Assembly: GCF_900128995.1 (NCBI RefSeq)
Contig: NZ_FQUE01000010.1
Location: forward strand, 62,001 to 126,000
Direction: 5' to 3'
Length of the DNA stretch: 64,000 nucleotides
From: Loktanella atrilutea
GTDB taxonomy: Bacteria; Pseudomonadota; Alphaproteobacteria; Rhodobacterales; Rhodobacteraceae
The notes under the pieces are model-generated. The model was not told the DNA's origin and made no database searches. It worked only from the letters and a program-made list of their open reading frames with translations. Each line of letters starts with the position of its first letter. The first letter of the stretch is position 1. Below are positions 1 to 9,514 of the stretch, in pieces. The translations under genes were made by a program, and so were the position numbers.

Positions 1-750
1 GATCGGATCGTCGTTGATGTGCGGTCCTCAAAGACCTTCGATCCCGCCGCGCAAGTCGCCGCCCTGCGCCGGATCGACCCTGCCGAGACCGATTGCGCCG
101 CCGTCATGGTGTCCGATGTCGCGCCGGTGCGGGCCGAACTGGCACGGTTGCGGGCCGCCGGTGTCCGCATCCTGTCGCTGGTGTCGGATGTCGGCGCGGG
201 TCACCGCGACATCTATGTCGGCCCCGACAACGAGGTCGCGGGCCGCATGGCCGGCAGCTTCATGGGTCGCTTCATGCGCAACCCGACCGGCCCGGTTCTG
301 GTGATCGCGGGCTCGCTCGCCGCACGCGACCACGCCCAGCGGCTGCTGGGCTTCCGGCAGGTTCTGGCGGCAGAGTTTCCGGGCCTGACCCTGCTGCCCG
401 TCGTCGAGGGGTTCGATGATCCGCAACGGATCGCGACGCTCGCAACGCAGGCGATGACCGACGCGCCGCTGATGGGTCTTTATGCGATCGGTGCGGGCAA
501 TGCGGGGCTGCTGGCTGCCATGGGCCAGGCCAATGCGGTGTTTCGCCCCGTCACCATCCTTCACGAATTGACCGACACCACCCGCGCCGGTCTGCGCGAC
601 AACCTGTTCGACCTCGTGATCGATCAGGACCCCGCCCGTGCCGTGACGCGGGCGATGAGCATCATGCGCGATCTGGCGGACGGGCAGACCGTCACCCCGG
701 ATCGCGGCGATATCCCCCTCAACATCTTCATCAAAGAGAACGTCCAATGA
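1..750 (+). CDS. LacI-family transcriptional regulator, 5'-truncated by window edge
   Basis: The frame is open from base 1, so the N-terminal helix-turn-helix lies outside the window and only the periplasmic-binding-like effector domain is seen. It has alternating Rossmann-type strands and helices, a [12 protein letters not shown] stretch and a C-terminal [12 protein letters not shown] ending typical of LacI-type sugar repressors. Its stop overlaps the xylA start (ATGA), so the two are co-transcribed. By context it probably senses xylose or a related sugar and controls the downstream operon; that role is inferred. An internal GTG at 19 is not the real start. Confidence 0.8.
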   Translation, partial: DRIVVDVRSSKTFDPAAQVAALRRIDPAETDCAAVMVSDVAPVRAELARLRAAGVRILSLVSDVGAGHRDIYVGPDNEVAGRMAGSFMGRFMRNPTGPVLVIAGSLAARDHAQRLLGFRQVLAAEFPGLTLLPVVEGFDDPQRIATLATQAMTDAPLMGLYAIGAGNAGLLAAMGQANAVFRPVTILHELTDTTRAGLRDNLFDLVIDQDPARAVTRAMSIMRDLADGQTVTPDRGDIPLNIFIKENVQ

Positions 751-2042
751 CCGAATTCTTCAAGGGCATCACCCCCGCCAAGTTCGAAGGTGCCGACAGC
801 ACCAACCCGCTGGCCTTCCGCCATTACAACCCGGACGAAATGATCATGGGCAAGCGGATGGAAGACCATTTGCGCTTTGCCGTCGCCTACTGGCACAGCT
901 TCGTCTGGGAGGGCGGCGACCCCTTCGGCGGTCAGACCTTCGAGCGACCGTGGTTCCCCGCCGACACGATGGACCTGGCAAAGCAACGCGCCGATGCGGC
1001 CTTCGAGATGTTCCGTATCCTCGGCGTGCCCTACTTCTGTTTCCACGATCACGACGTCCGCCCGGAAGGCGCGACGCTGGCCGAGAGCCGCGACCGCCTG
1101 AACCAGATCGCCGATTACTTCGAGACGAAGATGGCCGACGGCGGGCCGAAGCTGCTCTGGGGCACGGCGAACATGTTCTCGAACCGCCGCTACATGAGCG
1201 GGGCCAGCACCAACCCCGATCCGGATGTCTTCGCCTATTGCGCCGCGACCGTGAAGGCCTGCATGGACGTGACGCACCGCCTGAATGGCGAGAACTATGT
1301 GTTGTGGGGCGGTCGCGAGGGCTACGAGACGTTGCTGAACACCGACCTCGATCGTGAATTGCAGCAAATGGGCCGGTTCCTGCAGATGGTCGTCGACTAC
1401 AAGCACAAGATCGGCTTCAAGGGCGCGATCCTGATCGAGCCGAAGCCGCAGGAGCCGACGAAGCACCAGTACGACTACGACGTCGCCACGGTCTACGGCT
1501 TCCTCAAGCGGTTCGGGCTGGAGGACGAGGTGAAGGTGAACGTCGAGCAGGGCCATGCGATCCTCGCCGGTCATTCCTTCGAGCATGAGCTTGCCATGGC
1601 CCGCACCCTGGGCCTGTTCGGCAGCATCGACATGAACCGCAACGATTATCAGTCCGGATGGGACACCGACCAGTTCCCGAACAGCACGCCGGAGGCGGCG
1701 CTTGCCTATTACGAGGTTCTCAAGGCGGGCGGTTTCACCACCGGCGGCACGAACTTCGATGCCAAGCTGCGTCGTCAGTCGCTGGATGCGGAGGACCTGA
1801 TCGCGGCCCACATCGGCGGCATGGACATTTGTGCGCGCGGGCTGAAGGCGGCGGCGAAGATGCTGGAGGACGATGCGCTGGAAGGTCCGCGCCGCGCGCG
1901 CTACGCTGGATGGGAGAAGGTCGATTATCTGGACGAGGGCCAGACGCTGGACGGCATCGCCGCCCGTGCCGAAGGTCTGGACCCGCAGCCCGTCTCGGGC
2001 CGGCAGGAGAAGCTGGAAAACATCGTCAACCGTTACGTCTGA
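747..2042 (+). CDS. xylA: Xylose isomerase
   Basis: This enzyme interconverts D-xylose and D-xylulose in the cytoplasm, using two divalent metal ions in a TIM barrel. The 431-residue length is usual for class II enzymes. The catalytic His/Asp motif [10 protein letters not shown] (His100, Asp103) is present, as are [15 protein letters not shown] and the metal/substrate motif [15 protein letters not shown]. The start ATG overlaps the stop of the upstream LacI-type gene, implying translational coupling. No xylulokinase gene is visible; it may lie outside the window. Confidence 0.96.
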   Translation: MTEFFKGITPAKFEGADSTNPLAFRHYNPDEMIMGKRMEDHLRFAVAYWHSFVWEGGDPFGGQTFERPWFPADTMDLAKQRADAAFEMFRILGVPYFCFHDHDVRPEGATLAESRDRLNQIADYFETKMADGGPKLLWGTANMFSNRRYMSGASTNPDPDVFAYCAATVKACMDVTHRLNGENYVLWGGREGYETLLNTDLDRELQQMGRFLQMVVDYKHKIGFKGAILIEPKPQEPTKHQYDYDVATVYGFLKRFGLEDEVKVNVEQGHAILAGHSFEHELAMARTLGLFGSIDMNRNDYQSGWDTDQFPNSTPEAALAYYEVLKAGGFTTGGTNFDAKLRRQSLDAEDLIAAHIGGMDICARGLKAAAKMLEDDALEGPRRARYAGWEKVDYLDEGQTLDGIAARAEGLDPQPVSGRQEKLENIVNRYV

Positions 2043-2066
2043 CACGAAAGTCTGGGAGGACTGCCC

Positions 2067-3122
2067 ATGAAGACCATCAAGGGACCGGCGCTGTTTCTGG
2101 CGCAGTTCGCGGGGGACGAGGCCCCGTTCAACAGCTGGGACAGCATCACGAAGTGGGCCAAGGAGGTCGGCTATGACGGCGTGCAGGTCCCGAGCTGGGA
2201 CGCGCGGCTGATCGACCTCGACAAGGCGGCGACGTCGCAGACCTACTGCGACGAATGGAAAGGTCAGGCGGCCGACAACGGGATCGAAGTGACGGAGCTG
2301 TCCACGCACCTCCAGGGGCAACTCGTTGCGGTGCACCCGGCCTATGACCTCGCCTTTGACGGCTTCGCTGACAAATCCGTCCACAACGACCCCAAGGCCC
2401 GGCAGGCCTGGGCGGTCGATCAGGTGAGGAAGGCGATCGATGCTTCCGCGAACCTTGGCCTGACGGCGCAGGCGACATTTTCGGGCGCCCTGGCCTGGCC
2501 TTACGTCTATCCCTGGCCGCAGCGGCCTGCGGGTCTGGTGGAAGCGGCTTTCGACGAACTGGCGAAGCGCTGGCGGCCGATTCTCGATCATGCGGACAGC
2601 AAGGGCGTCGACCTCTGCTACGAGATCCATCCGGGCGAGGACCTGCACGACGGCGTGACCTTCGAGATGTTCCTGGAGCGAACGGGCAACCATGCCCGCG
2701 CCAAGATGCTCTACGATCCGTCGCACTACGTGCTGCAGTGCCTCGACTATCTGGACAACATCGACATCTACAAGGACGTGATCGGCATGTTCCACGTCAA
2801 GGATGCGGAGTTCAATCCGACGGGGCGGCAGGGCGTCTACGGCGGCTATCAGTCGTGGGTGGACCGGGCGGGGCGGTTCCGGTCGCTTGGCGACGGTCAG
2901 GTCGATTTCGGTGCGGTCTTTTCCAAGATGGCGGCGAACGATTTCGACGGCTGGGCGGTGGTGGAATGGGAATGCGCGCTGAAGCACCCCGAGGACGGGG
3001 CCCGCGAAGGCGCGCAGTTCGTCCGCGACCATATCATCCGCGTGACGCCCCATGCCTTCGACGACTTCGCCGCCGGCGGGACCGATGATGCGATGAACCG
3101 CAGGATGCTCGGGCTTTCCTGA
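2067..3122 (+). CDS. Sugar phosphate isomerase/epimerase, xylose-isomerase-like TIM barrel
   Basis: The 351-residue protein belongs to the AP-endonuclease-2/IolE-IolI-like TIM barrel family. Metal-binding-type motifs are visible: CYEIHPGEDLHDG in the middle, YDPSHYVLQ, then FHVKDAEF and VVEWECALKHP. Members isomerise or epimerise sugars, keto-inositols or sugar acids, but the substrate cannot be read from sequence. It starts 24 bases after xylA behind a GGGAGGA ribosome site and precedes a Gfo/Idh dehydrogenase. That pairing is common in oxidoreductive sugar or polyol catabolism. Confidence 0.85.
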   Translation: MKTIKGPALFLAQFAGDEAPFNSWDSITKWAKEVGYDGVQVPSWDARLIDLDKAATSQTYCDEWKGQAADNGIEVTELSTHLQGQLVAVHPAYDLAFDGFADKSVHNDPKARQAWAVDQVRKAIDASANLGLTAQATFSGALAWPYVYPWPQRPAGLVEAAFDELAKRWRPILDHADSKGVDLCYEIHPGEDLHDGVTFEMFLERTGNHARAKMLYDPSHYVLQCLDYLDNIDIYKDVIGMFHVKDAEFNPTGRQGVYGGYQSWVDRAGRFRSLGDGQVDFGAVFSKMAANDFDGWAVVEWECALKHPEDGAREGAQFVRDHIIRVTPHAFDDFAAGGTDDAMNRRMLGLS

Positions 3123-3136
3123 TTTCGATCGCCGGA

Positions 3137-3180
3137 CCGGGGCCAGCCCCGGACCCCGAGGTATTTTCGACGAGAAGAAG
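3137..3180 (+). repeat. Dispersed hairpin-GTATTT element, copy 1
   Basis: A short hairpin CCGGGGC-CA-GCCCCGG (3137-3152) is followed by ACCCCGAGGTATTTTC and a purine-rich GACGAGAAGAAG tail ending 16 bases before the next start codon. Related copies occur at 18014, 25222, 26606, 30402 and 36981. It sits inside an operon and may act as an RNA element, or simply be a spacer repeat. Confidence 0.7.
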
Positions 3181-3196
3181 ACTGAAAGGTTTTGCG

Positions 3197-4318
3197 ATGA
3201 CACGGATCAGGTTGGGCATGGTAGGCGGCGGCAAGGGCGCCTTCATCGGAGCGGTGCATCGCTATGCGTCGCGACTGGATGACCGTTACGAACTGGTGGC
3301 CGGCGCGCTGTCGTCGACACCCGAAAAGGCGCGGGAGTCCGGATTGGAACTGGGGCTGGCCGAGGATCGCATCTACGACAGCTTCGAGGCGATGGCCGAG
3401 GCGGAAGCATCGCGCGACGACGGGATCGAGGCGGTTGCCATCGTGACGCCGAACCACATGCACGCCCCGGCAGCCAAGGCGTTCCTGTCCCGTGGAATCC
3501 ACGTGATCTGTGACAAGCCGTTGACGGCGACGCTGGAAGAGGCGCGGGAGCTGACCCGGGTCGCCGAAGAGGCGAAAGCGCTTTTCGTGCTGACCCACAA
3601 CTATACCGGCTATCCCCTGATGCGCCACGCGCGGCAGATGGTGAAGGACGGCAAGCTGGGCACGATCCGTGTCGTGCAGGTCGAATACGCGCAGGACTGG
3701 CTGACCGAGGATGCCGATCCCGACAACAAGCAGGCAGACTGGCGCACCGATCCCGCCCGTTCCGGCGCCGGCGGATCGACCGGGGACATCGGCACCCACG
3801 CCTACAACCTGGCCTGCTTCGTGACCGGGCTGGAGCTGGAGAGCCTTGCCGCGGACCTGCAGTCCTTCGTCCCCGGCCGACGTGTCGATGACAACGGTCA
3901 TGTGCTGCTTCGCTTCAAGGGCGGCGCGCGGGGGATGCTGTGGTGTTCTCAGGTGGCGCCCGGGAACGAAAACCGGCTGACGCTGCGGGTCTATGGCGAC
4001 AAGGGCGGTCTGTCGTGGGGGCAGGAAAATCCGAACGTCATGGAATTCACGCCCTTCGGCGAACCGACCCGGATCCTGACGCGCAACGGGGCGTCCGGTG
4101 CCACCGATGGCGTGCGGATCCCGGGCGGGCACCCCGAAGGCTATCTGGAAGGGTTCGCCAACATCTACAGCGCGGCGGCGGATGCGATCGAGGCGGCACG
4201 GCGCGGGGCGCGTTCCGATGCGCTGTTTCCGACGGTGCAGGACGGTCTGGCCGGTGTCGTCTTCGTCGATGCCTGTGTCAGGTCGTCGGCGGCCGATGCG
4301 GCCTGGATGACCGTCTAG
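3197..4318 (+). CDS. Gfo/Idh/MocA-family NAD(P)-dependent oxidoreductase
   Basis: A 373-residue dehydrogenase with an N-terminal Rossmann fold ([16 protein letters not shown] at residues 6-21) and the family motif [12 protein letters not shown], which carries the conserved Lys-Pro pair. The C-terminal alpha/beta substrate domain includes [14 protein letters not shown], placing the usual catalytic Asp/His. Family members oxidise or reduce sugars, inositols and their derivatives. It is the last gene of the xylA operon, so a carbohydrate substrate is likely but unidentified. A ribosome site AAAGG precedes the ATG. Confidence 0.88.
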   Translation: MTRIRLGMVGGGKGAFIGAVHRYASRLDDRYELVAGALSSTPEKARESGLELGLAEDRIYDSFEAMAEAEASRDDGIEAVAIVTPNHMHAPAAKAFLSRGIHVICDKPLTATLEEARELTRVAEEAKALFVLTHNYTGYPLMRHARQMVKDGKLGTIRVVQVEYAQDWLTEDADPDNKQADWRTDPARSGAGGSTGDIGTHAYNLACFVTGLELESLAADLQSFVPGRRVDDNGHVLLRFKGGARGMLWCSQVAPGNENRLTLRVYGDKGGLSWGQENPNVMEFTPFGEPTRILTRNGASGATDGVRIPGGHPEGYLEGFANIYSAAADAIEAARRGARSDALFPTVQDGLAGVVFVDACVRSSAADAAWMTV

Positions 4319-4324
4319 GCCGGG

Positions 4325-4708
4325 TCAGACGCACTTTTCACGCTCTGCCGCGAAAGCGGCAGAGATGTCGGACAGCTGGAACGGCTTCTCGATCAGCTGG
4401 AACGACTCGATTTCCGCGATTTCGTTGCGATTGTAACCGGACGCAAACACGACGTGCGTCCCTTTTTGGGCCAGTCGCAGCCCCAGCGCCAGACTGTTCT
4501 CTCCGTTTCCGAGATTCATGTCCAGAAGGGCATATTCGAAGGACATGCGATCGCATTTTTCCATCGCCGTGCGAAGATTGTGCGCCATCTCGACCTCGAA
4601 CCCGAGCTCATGCTCCAGCCCGTCCGATACATCCAGCGCCACGATCACCTCATCTTCGACATAGAGCAGACTAGATTTCGAGGGTACTGGAATTGAAGAG
4701 TGATTCAT
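4325..4708 (-). CDS. Stand-alone response-regulator receiver domain protein
   Basis: The 127-residue protein is a single CheY-like receiver with no output domain. The acidic pair is Asp19/Glu20 (YVEDE), the phospho-acceptor is Asp63 in LLDMNLG, and the conserved Lys is Lys108 in LIEKPF. Its 5' end overlaps the 3' end of the upstream sensor kinase gene by 38 bases, so the kinase is its obvious phosphodonor. Single-domain receivers paired with HWE kinases often act as phosphate sinks or protein-interaction switches. Confidence 0.9.
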   Translation of the reverse strand: MNHSSIPVPSKSSLLYVEDEVIVALDVSDGLEHELGFEVEMAHNLRTAMEKCDRMSFEYALLDMNLGNGENSLALGLRLAQKGTHVVFASGYNRNEIAEIESFQLIEKPFQLSDISAAFAAEREKCV

Positions 4709-7700
4709 GCGGGATCTCGATAAGCGCGGACACAGGTATGTTCAAAACGCACGACAGGCCGTCCGGTTCCCAATCAAATGTGACATTTCCATTGAGGCTG
4801 CCGGTGATGGTCGACCGGATCAGCTGCGTGCCGAAACCGTCGTCGCCGGCGGTCGTGGGCGTCGGGCCCCCCTGCTCTTTCCAGCGGAAGATGTACATGT
4901 CGGATTCGCCGTCGTCCTGACGCACCCATGACAGGCGCACCGCGCCGTCCGGCACGGAGAAAGCGCCATACTTGGCGGCATTGGTCGCAAGTTCGTGGAT
5001 CGCCATGCCCAGCGACAGTGCGGCGCGGGCGTTGACGACGATTTCCGGCCCCTTCAACTGGATCCGGTCGGCGCCGTAGATCGCGGTCAACTCCGGATCC
5101 AGTATCTGCCGCAGGTTGGCGGACGACCAGTTCGACTGGGTCAGCAGCTTGTGGGTCTGGGCAAGGGCCTGAATGCGCTTGGACAGGGCCGAAAACACGT
5201 CGCGGTCGCTCGTCGCGTCGCGGCGGGCGCGCGACACCAGGGCTAGCACGTTGGCCAGCATGTTCTTTACCCTGTGCTGCAGTTCCTGCATCACCCGCCG
5301 CAGTTCGTACTGCATCTGGATCTGGTCGGTGATGTCCCGGACGTTCACGCCGACACCGGCCACGGCGCCATCGTGAAAGACCGGATACCAGTCGGTTTCC
5401 CAGACTCGGTCGTCCTGCGGCCTGTCGCGCATCCGGCCCCTGATCTGTCGGTTCTCGATCCGCGTCCGGTTTTCCAGAACGTCGCGGGCCATCGGCTCGA
5501 TCTCGTCCCGCAAGCCCACCGCCATTGCGCCAAGGGGACGGCCGATCAAATCGTGGACCGAGGTTCCGCACAGGTCGGCCAGCCTGCGATTGGCCCTGAC
5601 ATAGCGCAGCTCGCCGTCGAGCATTCCCATCGCTTGCGGGCTGACCGCGTAGAGATCCTCGATCTCGGTCAGGCGCTGTTCGGACAGGCTGCGTTGTTCT
5701 TCGGCCTCGCGGGCGTAGCGACGCAGTTCGGTCACGTCGAAGATCGACAGGACCACGCCGCCGCCGATCGACGGGTCGCCGTCGAAGGGCACGATGCGCG
5801 CACGGTAGATGAGACCGTCGCGGCTTTCGTATTCGGACTCCATCATCTTGTCGGTCCGCATGACCTCTCGGCAATCGTCGAGGATCTGGGCCACATCCAG
5901 TTCGGACCCGATGTCGTCGAGCGGCCTGCCGATGTCGGAGGTCACGAACCGGAACTGGTTGCGAGCCTCGGGCGTGAAGCGGCGCAGGCGCAGGTCCTCG
6001 TCCAGAAAGACCGTGCTGATCTTGTTGCTCTTGATGAAGTTCGACATGTCCGCATTGGCGTCGCGGATTTCGGCGATCTTGGAATTCAACTCGTCGTTGG
6101 TGGTCGTCAGTTCCTCGTTCGCCGATTGCAACTCCTCGTTCATGGACATCATTTCCTCGTTGGAGCTCTTCAGCTCCTCGTTGGATGTCTCGAGCTCTTC
6201 CATGATCGTGCGCAACCGGTCGCGGGTCGCGTCGAGTTCGGCCTCCAGCTCTCGCGTGTAGCGGCGGGTTTCAGCGCCATCCGCCGCGAATGCGAGGACC
6301 GGGGCGTCGTCGTCGATGACCTGATCTTCAAGCACGACGAGGGTGTTCTGGTCCGCGATCCGGCGTCCGCTGATCCGCAGGCGACGCCGCTTGCCGTCGA
6401 GGTTGCCGTCGAAGACGATGCTTTGGGTCTGGTCCGCCCTCTGCTCGAACCGCAGCAACCGCGACATGGCGGGTTCCAGTTCCGGACGCACCATCTTGAG
6501 GACCGAGATTTCCGGCCGTCCGGCGCTGACCTGCAGGAACGCGGTCGCGGCCGTCGACGCGTAAACAAGGTCGTACTGCGGTGTCAGCACCATGTAGGGC
6601 GGCGTGAAATGGGCGACGACGTCGGCCGCATAGGGCTGTTGCGGCAGACTGTCGTCCTCCTGCGCCGGCGCACGGGATACGGAGTTGAACGTACGATCGG
6701 CCGGCCGCAGGTCGAGACGGGCCGCCGGACCCGGCCTGCGCTTGAAGATCCGCAGGTGCCGCGAAATCTCCTCGAACAACCCGTCGCCCTTGTTGATCGC
6801 CTCGCTGTTGCCCAGCACCAGCGTGCCGCCTTCGCGCAGGCCGTAGTGGAACGAATTCACGACGGCCGTCTGCAGCGGCTTCTCGAAGTAGATCAGGACA
6901 TTGCGGCAGCAGATCAGGTCAAGCTGAGAGAACGGTGGATCCTTGATCAGACTCTGGTTCGAGAACCGGATCATGTTGCGCAGGGCGTCGGTCACGACGT
7001 AACCGTCGGCACGCGCACGGAAATAGCGCTGCAGGGTGGCGGATGACATCCGGCCTGCGATCTCGTCGCCGTATTCGCCGCGCCGGGCGGTGCGCAGGGC
7101 GTCCTCGTCGATGTCCGTGGCAAAGATCGACACACGGGGCCAGATGTTCTGACGCTCCATCACTTCCGACAGGATGATGGCGATGCTGTAGGCTTCCTCG
7201 CCGGTCGAACAACCGGCCACCCAGATCCGCAGGTCGCCCCCTGCGCCGACGGTTCCGACCAGATCGGGAATGAGGGTTTCGCGCAGTGCATCGAAGACAT
7301 CGTCGTCGCGAAAGAAGCTGGTGACGTTGATCAGGATGCTGCTGAAAAGCTTCTCCGCCTCGTGCGAGTCGTTGATCAGGTGGTGCAGGTAGTCGGTCGA
7401 TTTGGCGAGGCCGAGGATCGACATCCGTACGGCGATGCGTCGCAGCAGGGTGCCGGGCTTGTATTCGGAAAAATCGTGGCCGGTGCGGTTGCGGAGGTGC
7501 CGGGCGACCCGCTGGATCAGCTCGCCATCGGTGATGTTGCTGGAGGTCAGATCGCCGACGCGGTGAAAGAAGTCTTCCAGCGCGGGGACGATTTCCGCGA
7601 CGGGCACGATCAGGTCGCAGGCGCCGCTGGCGATCGCGGCGCGGGGCATGCCGTTGTACTTGGCCTCTTCCGGACGCTGCACCAGCACGAGGCCGCCGTT

Positions 7701-8153
7701 GTTCTTGACGTCGCGCACCCCGTGGCTGCCGTCGCTGCCGGTCCCTGACAGGATGACGCCGACGGCATTCAGGCCGGAATGCCGGGCCAGCGATGTCAGG
7801 AACACGTCGATCGGTCGCCGGACGCCGCGGGGCTGGGCGAATTTCTCGGTCCGCAGGGTAAAGTCCTCGATCGTCAGCAAGTCGCCCGGCGCAATCAGGT
7901 AGATATGGCCCGGTTCGACCTTGCAGCCATCGTAGGCCGTGACGACCGGCGACCGGGTGCGACGGTTCAGCAGTTCCTCCATCAGGCTGTCGTGGTCCGG
8001 ATCCAGATGCTGGACGATGACGAAGATCAGTCGATGTTCATCCGGCAACCGGTCCAGAAAGCCCTGGATTGCTTCCAGCCCTCCTGCGGACGCGCCGATC
8101 CCGACGATGATCTGATCATCACCGCCGGTAGAACTGGTATCGGTCGTCGTCAT
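4671..8153 (-). CDS. CheB-CheR-PAS hybrid sensor with HWE-type histidine kinase
   Basis: An approximately 1160-residue multidomain sensor. The N-terminal CheB methylesterase-like domain keeps Ser22 (GASAGG), His49 and Asp141 (SGTGSDG). A CheR methyltransferase-like domain follows (about 215-470), with VAGCSTGEEAYS for S-adenosylmethionine. Next come a PAS region, a long Glu/Asn-rich coiled coil (repeated SNEEL/ANEEL), two more PAS-like modules, and a kinase with phospho-acceptor LQHRVKN (His about 960), N-box MAIHELATNAAKYGA and WKE, the HWE signature. No chemoreceptor or other che gene is nearby. The frame opens at an upstream TTG, but ATG 8153 has a GGAG site and is chosen. It is divergent from the LOV gene. 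Confidence 0.93.
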   Translation of the reverse strand: MTTTDTSSTGGDDQIIVGIGASAGGLEAIQGFLDRLPDEHRLIFVIVQHLDPDHDSLMEELLNRRTRSPVVTAYDGCKVEPGHIYLIAPGDLLTIEDFTLRTEKFAQPRGVRRPIDVFLTSLARHSGLNAVGVILSGTGSDGSHGVRDVKNNGGLVLVQRPEEAKYNGMPRAAIASGACDLIVPVAEIVPALEDFFHRVGDLTSSNITDGELIQRVARHLRNRTGHDFSEYKPGTLLRRIAVRMSILGLAKSTDYLHHLINDSHEAEKLFSSILINVTSFFRDDDVFDALRETLIPDLVGTVGAGGDLRIWVAGCSTGEEAYSIAIILSEVMERQNIWPRVSIFATDIDEDALRTARRGEYGDEIAGRMSSATLQRYFRARADGYVVTDALRNMIRFSNQSLIKDPPFSQLDLICCRNVLIYFEKPLQTAVVNSFHYGLREGGTLVLGNSEAINKGDGLFEEISRHLRIFKRRPGPAARLDLRPADRTFNSVSRAPAQEDDSLPQQPYAADVVAHFTPPYMVLTPQYDLVYASTAATAFLQVSAGRPEISVLKMVRPELEPAMSRLLRFEQRADQTQSIVFDGNLDGKRRRLRISGRRIADQNTLVVLEDQVIDDDAPVLAFAADGAETRRYTRELEAELDATRDRLRTIMEELETSNEELKSSNEEMMSMNEELQSANEELTTTNDELNSKIAEIRDANADMSNFIKSNKISTVFLDEDLRLRRFTPEARNQFRFVTSDIGRPLDDIGSELDVAQILDDCREVMRTDKMMESEYESRDGLIYRARIVPFDGDPSIGGGVVLSIFDVTELRRYAREAEEQRSLSEQRLTEIEDLYAVSPQAMGMLDGELRYVRANRRLADLCGTSVHDLIGRPLGAMAVGLRDEIEPMARDVLENRTRIENRQIRGRMRDRPQDDRVWETDWYPVFHDGAVAGVGVNVRDITDQIQMQYELRRVMQELQHRVKNMLANVLALVSRARRDATSDRDVFSALSKRIQALAQTHKLLTQSNWSSANLRQILDPELTAIYGADRIQLKGPEIVVNARAALSLGMAIHELATNAAKYGAFSVPDGAVRLSWVRQDDGESDMYIFRWKEQGGPTPTTAGDDGFGTQLIRSTITGSLNGNVTFDWEPDGLSCVLNIPVSALIEIPHESLFNSSTLEI

Positions 8154-8234
8154 CAAAGGCTCCGTTTGCCGTATAGTCTTACGCTCGCAAATTAATGCGT
8201 ATAGGCATGTGGTCGAGGGTTGTCAGAGGATGTC

Positions 8235-8756
8235 ATGCCGAAGCTGAACATGGAAGAAGTGGCGCAGCGGTTGCACCAGTCCAACATCTCGTTGTCGATC
8301 GCCGATGCGACCCTCGAGGACATGCCTCTGGTCTACGCGAACCCGGCCTTCTGCAACGTGACCGGCTACGATGCTGATCAGATGCTGGGGCGGAACTGCC
8401 GGTTCCTGCAATCCGACCTTTACAACGAGTCCCCCCGCGAGGTTATCCGCACGGCCCTCAAGAAGGGGACTGCGGCGCAGGCCGTCTTTCAGAACCGGCG
8501 CCTCGATGGGACGCCGTTCAACAACCTGCTGATCATCGAACCGCTGCACAGCCGTGAAGGGACGCTTGCCTACGTCGTGGGGTCGCAGTTCGTCGTCAAG
8601 GAGGACACCCGTATCGCCGCCGCCGAGGCCCACGGCAACCAGATCGTGCGCGAGATCGACAAGCTGCTGGATCTGAACGAACGTCTTCGCGCCACCTCGC
8701 GGCAGGCGCTGGCCCGGTCGATGGCTGCGTCCGTTCGGCTGTGGATGGATCACTAG
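8235..8756 (+). CDS. Short LOV blue-light photoreceptor protein (RsLOV-like)
   Basis: The 173-residue protein has one LOV/PAS domain (about 15-122) and a helical C-terminal extension (about 124-160), with no effector. The flavin motif GRNCRFLQ (52-59) contains Cys55, the residue that forms the light-induced FMN adduct. The NRRLDGTPFNN stretch holds flavin-contacting Asn residues. Size and layout match short LOV proteins such as RsLOV of Rhodobacter sphaeroides. An in-frame TTG lies at 8220, but ATG 8235 has an AGAGGA site at 8225. It is divergent from the CheB-CheR-HWE kinase gene and convergent with the Anbu gene, sharing a CTAG that holds both stops. Confidence 0.93.
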   Translation: MPKLNMEEVAQRLHQSNISLSIADATLEDMPLVYANPAFCNVTGYDADQMLGRNCRFLQSDLYNESPREVIRTALKKGTAAQAVFQNRRLDGTPFNNLLIIEPLHSREGTLAYVVGSQFVVKEDTRIAAAEAHGNQIVREIDKLLDLNERLRATSRQALARSMAASVRLWMDH

Positions 8757-9484
8757 AGCTTGTAGGTCGGCAGCGACACGAAGGCTTCGCGCAGCGCATT
8801 CCCCCAGCCGGAGGAAATCTGGTGATAGACCGGATCGTCCGCCTCGACCCGCGCGCGCTTGTGGATCTCGAAAGAGTCCTTTTCATACAGCACGATGTCG
8901 AAGGGCAGTCCGACGGACAGGTTCGACTTCACCGTCGAATCGAAGGACACCAGCAGCAGCTTGACCGTATCCTCGAAGGTCATGTCGGCATCGTAGGCGC
9001 GCACGAGGATCGGCTTGCCGTATTTCGTCTCGCCGATCTGGAAAAACGGGGTTTCCTCCGTCACCTCGACGAAGTTGCCTTCGGGATAGACCATGAACAC
9101 GGTCGGCACGCCGCCCTTGATCTGGCCGCCGACGATGACCGTCGCGCGGAAATGCTGGCCGGAGGTGTCGCCCAGCGGCGAGGAGTAGGCGATGACCTCT
9201 TGCAGGGTCGCACCGACGAGGCGGGCGACCTGGAACATCGTGGGTTCGCGCATGATGCTGGGGTCGCGGTCCGCAGCGGACTTGCTCCGCTCCTCCAGCA
9301 GGGAAATCAGCGACTGGGTGGTGGCGAGGTTGCCGGCGGTCATGATGGTGATCATGCGGTCGCCGGGCGCCTGCCACGTGAACATCTTGCGCGTCATCGA
9401 GAAGTTGTCGACGCCCGCGTTGGTGCGGGTGTCGGACATGAAGACAAGGCCGCGGTTCAGACGCAGGCCGACGCAATAGGTCAT
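8753..9484 (-). CDS. Anbu-type bacterial proteasome-related peptidase
   Basis: A 243-residue Ntn-hydrolase of the Anbu (ancestral beta subunit) family, related to HslV and proteasome beta subunits. It begins MTYCVGLRLNRG; removal of Met exposes Thr2 as the predicted nucleophile. SDTRTNAGVDNFS and the ITIMTAGNLATTQ core are family features. It is the last gene of an operon encoding two transglutaminase-like proteins, an alpha-E protein and a circularly permuted ATP-grasp enzyme. That set is the recognised Anbu neighbourhood, thought to make and degrade a peptide product or tag. The substrate is unknown. Confidence 0.92.
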   Translation of the reverse strand: MTYCVGLRLNRGLVFMSDTRTNAGVDNFSMTRKMFTWQAPGDRMITIMTAGNLATTQSLISLLEERSKSAADRDPSIMREPTMFQVARLVGATLQEVIAYSSPLGDTSGQHFRATVIVGGQIKGGVPTVFMVYPEGNFVEVTEETPFFQIGETKYGKPILVRAYDADMTFEDTVKLLLVSFDSTVKSNLSVGLPFDIVLYEKDSFEIHKRARVEADDPVYHQISSGWGNALREAFVSLPTYKL

Positions 9485-9514
9485 GAGACTTCTCTGATTT
9501 GGGTCAGGTCGCTT

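Noticed and set aside
624-3203. An 859-residue minus-strand open frame opposite xylA and its neighbour
   Set aside because: It is a high-GC shadow of well-identified plus-strand genes, with low-complexity His/Arg/Val-rich composition and no family motif.
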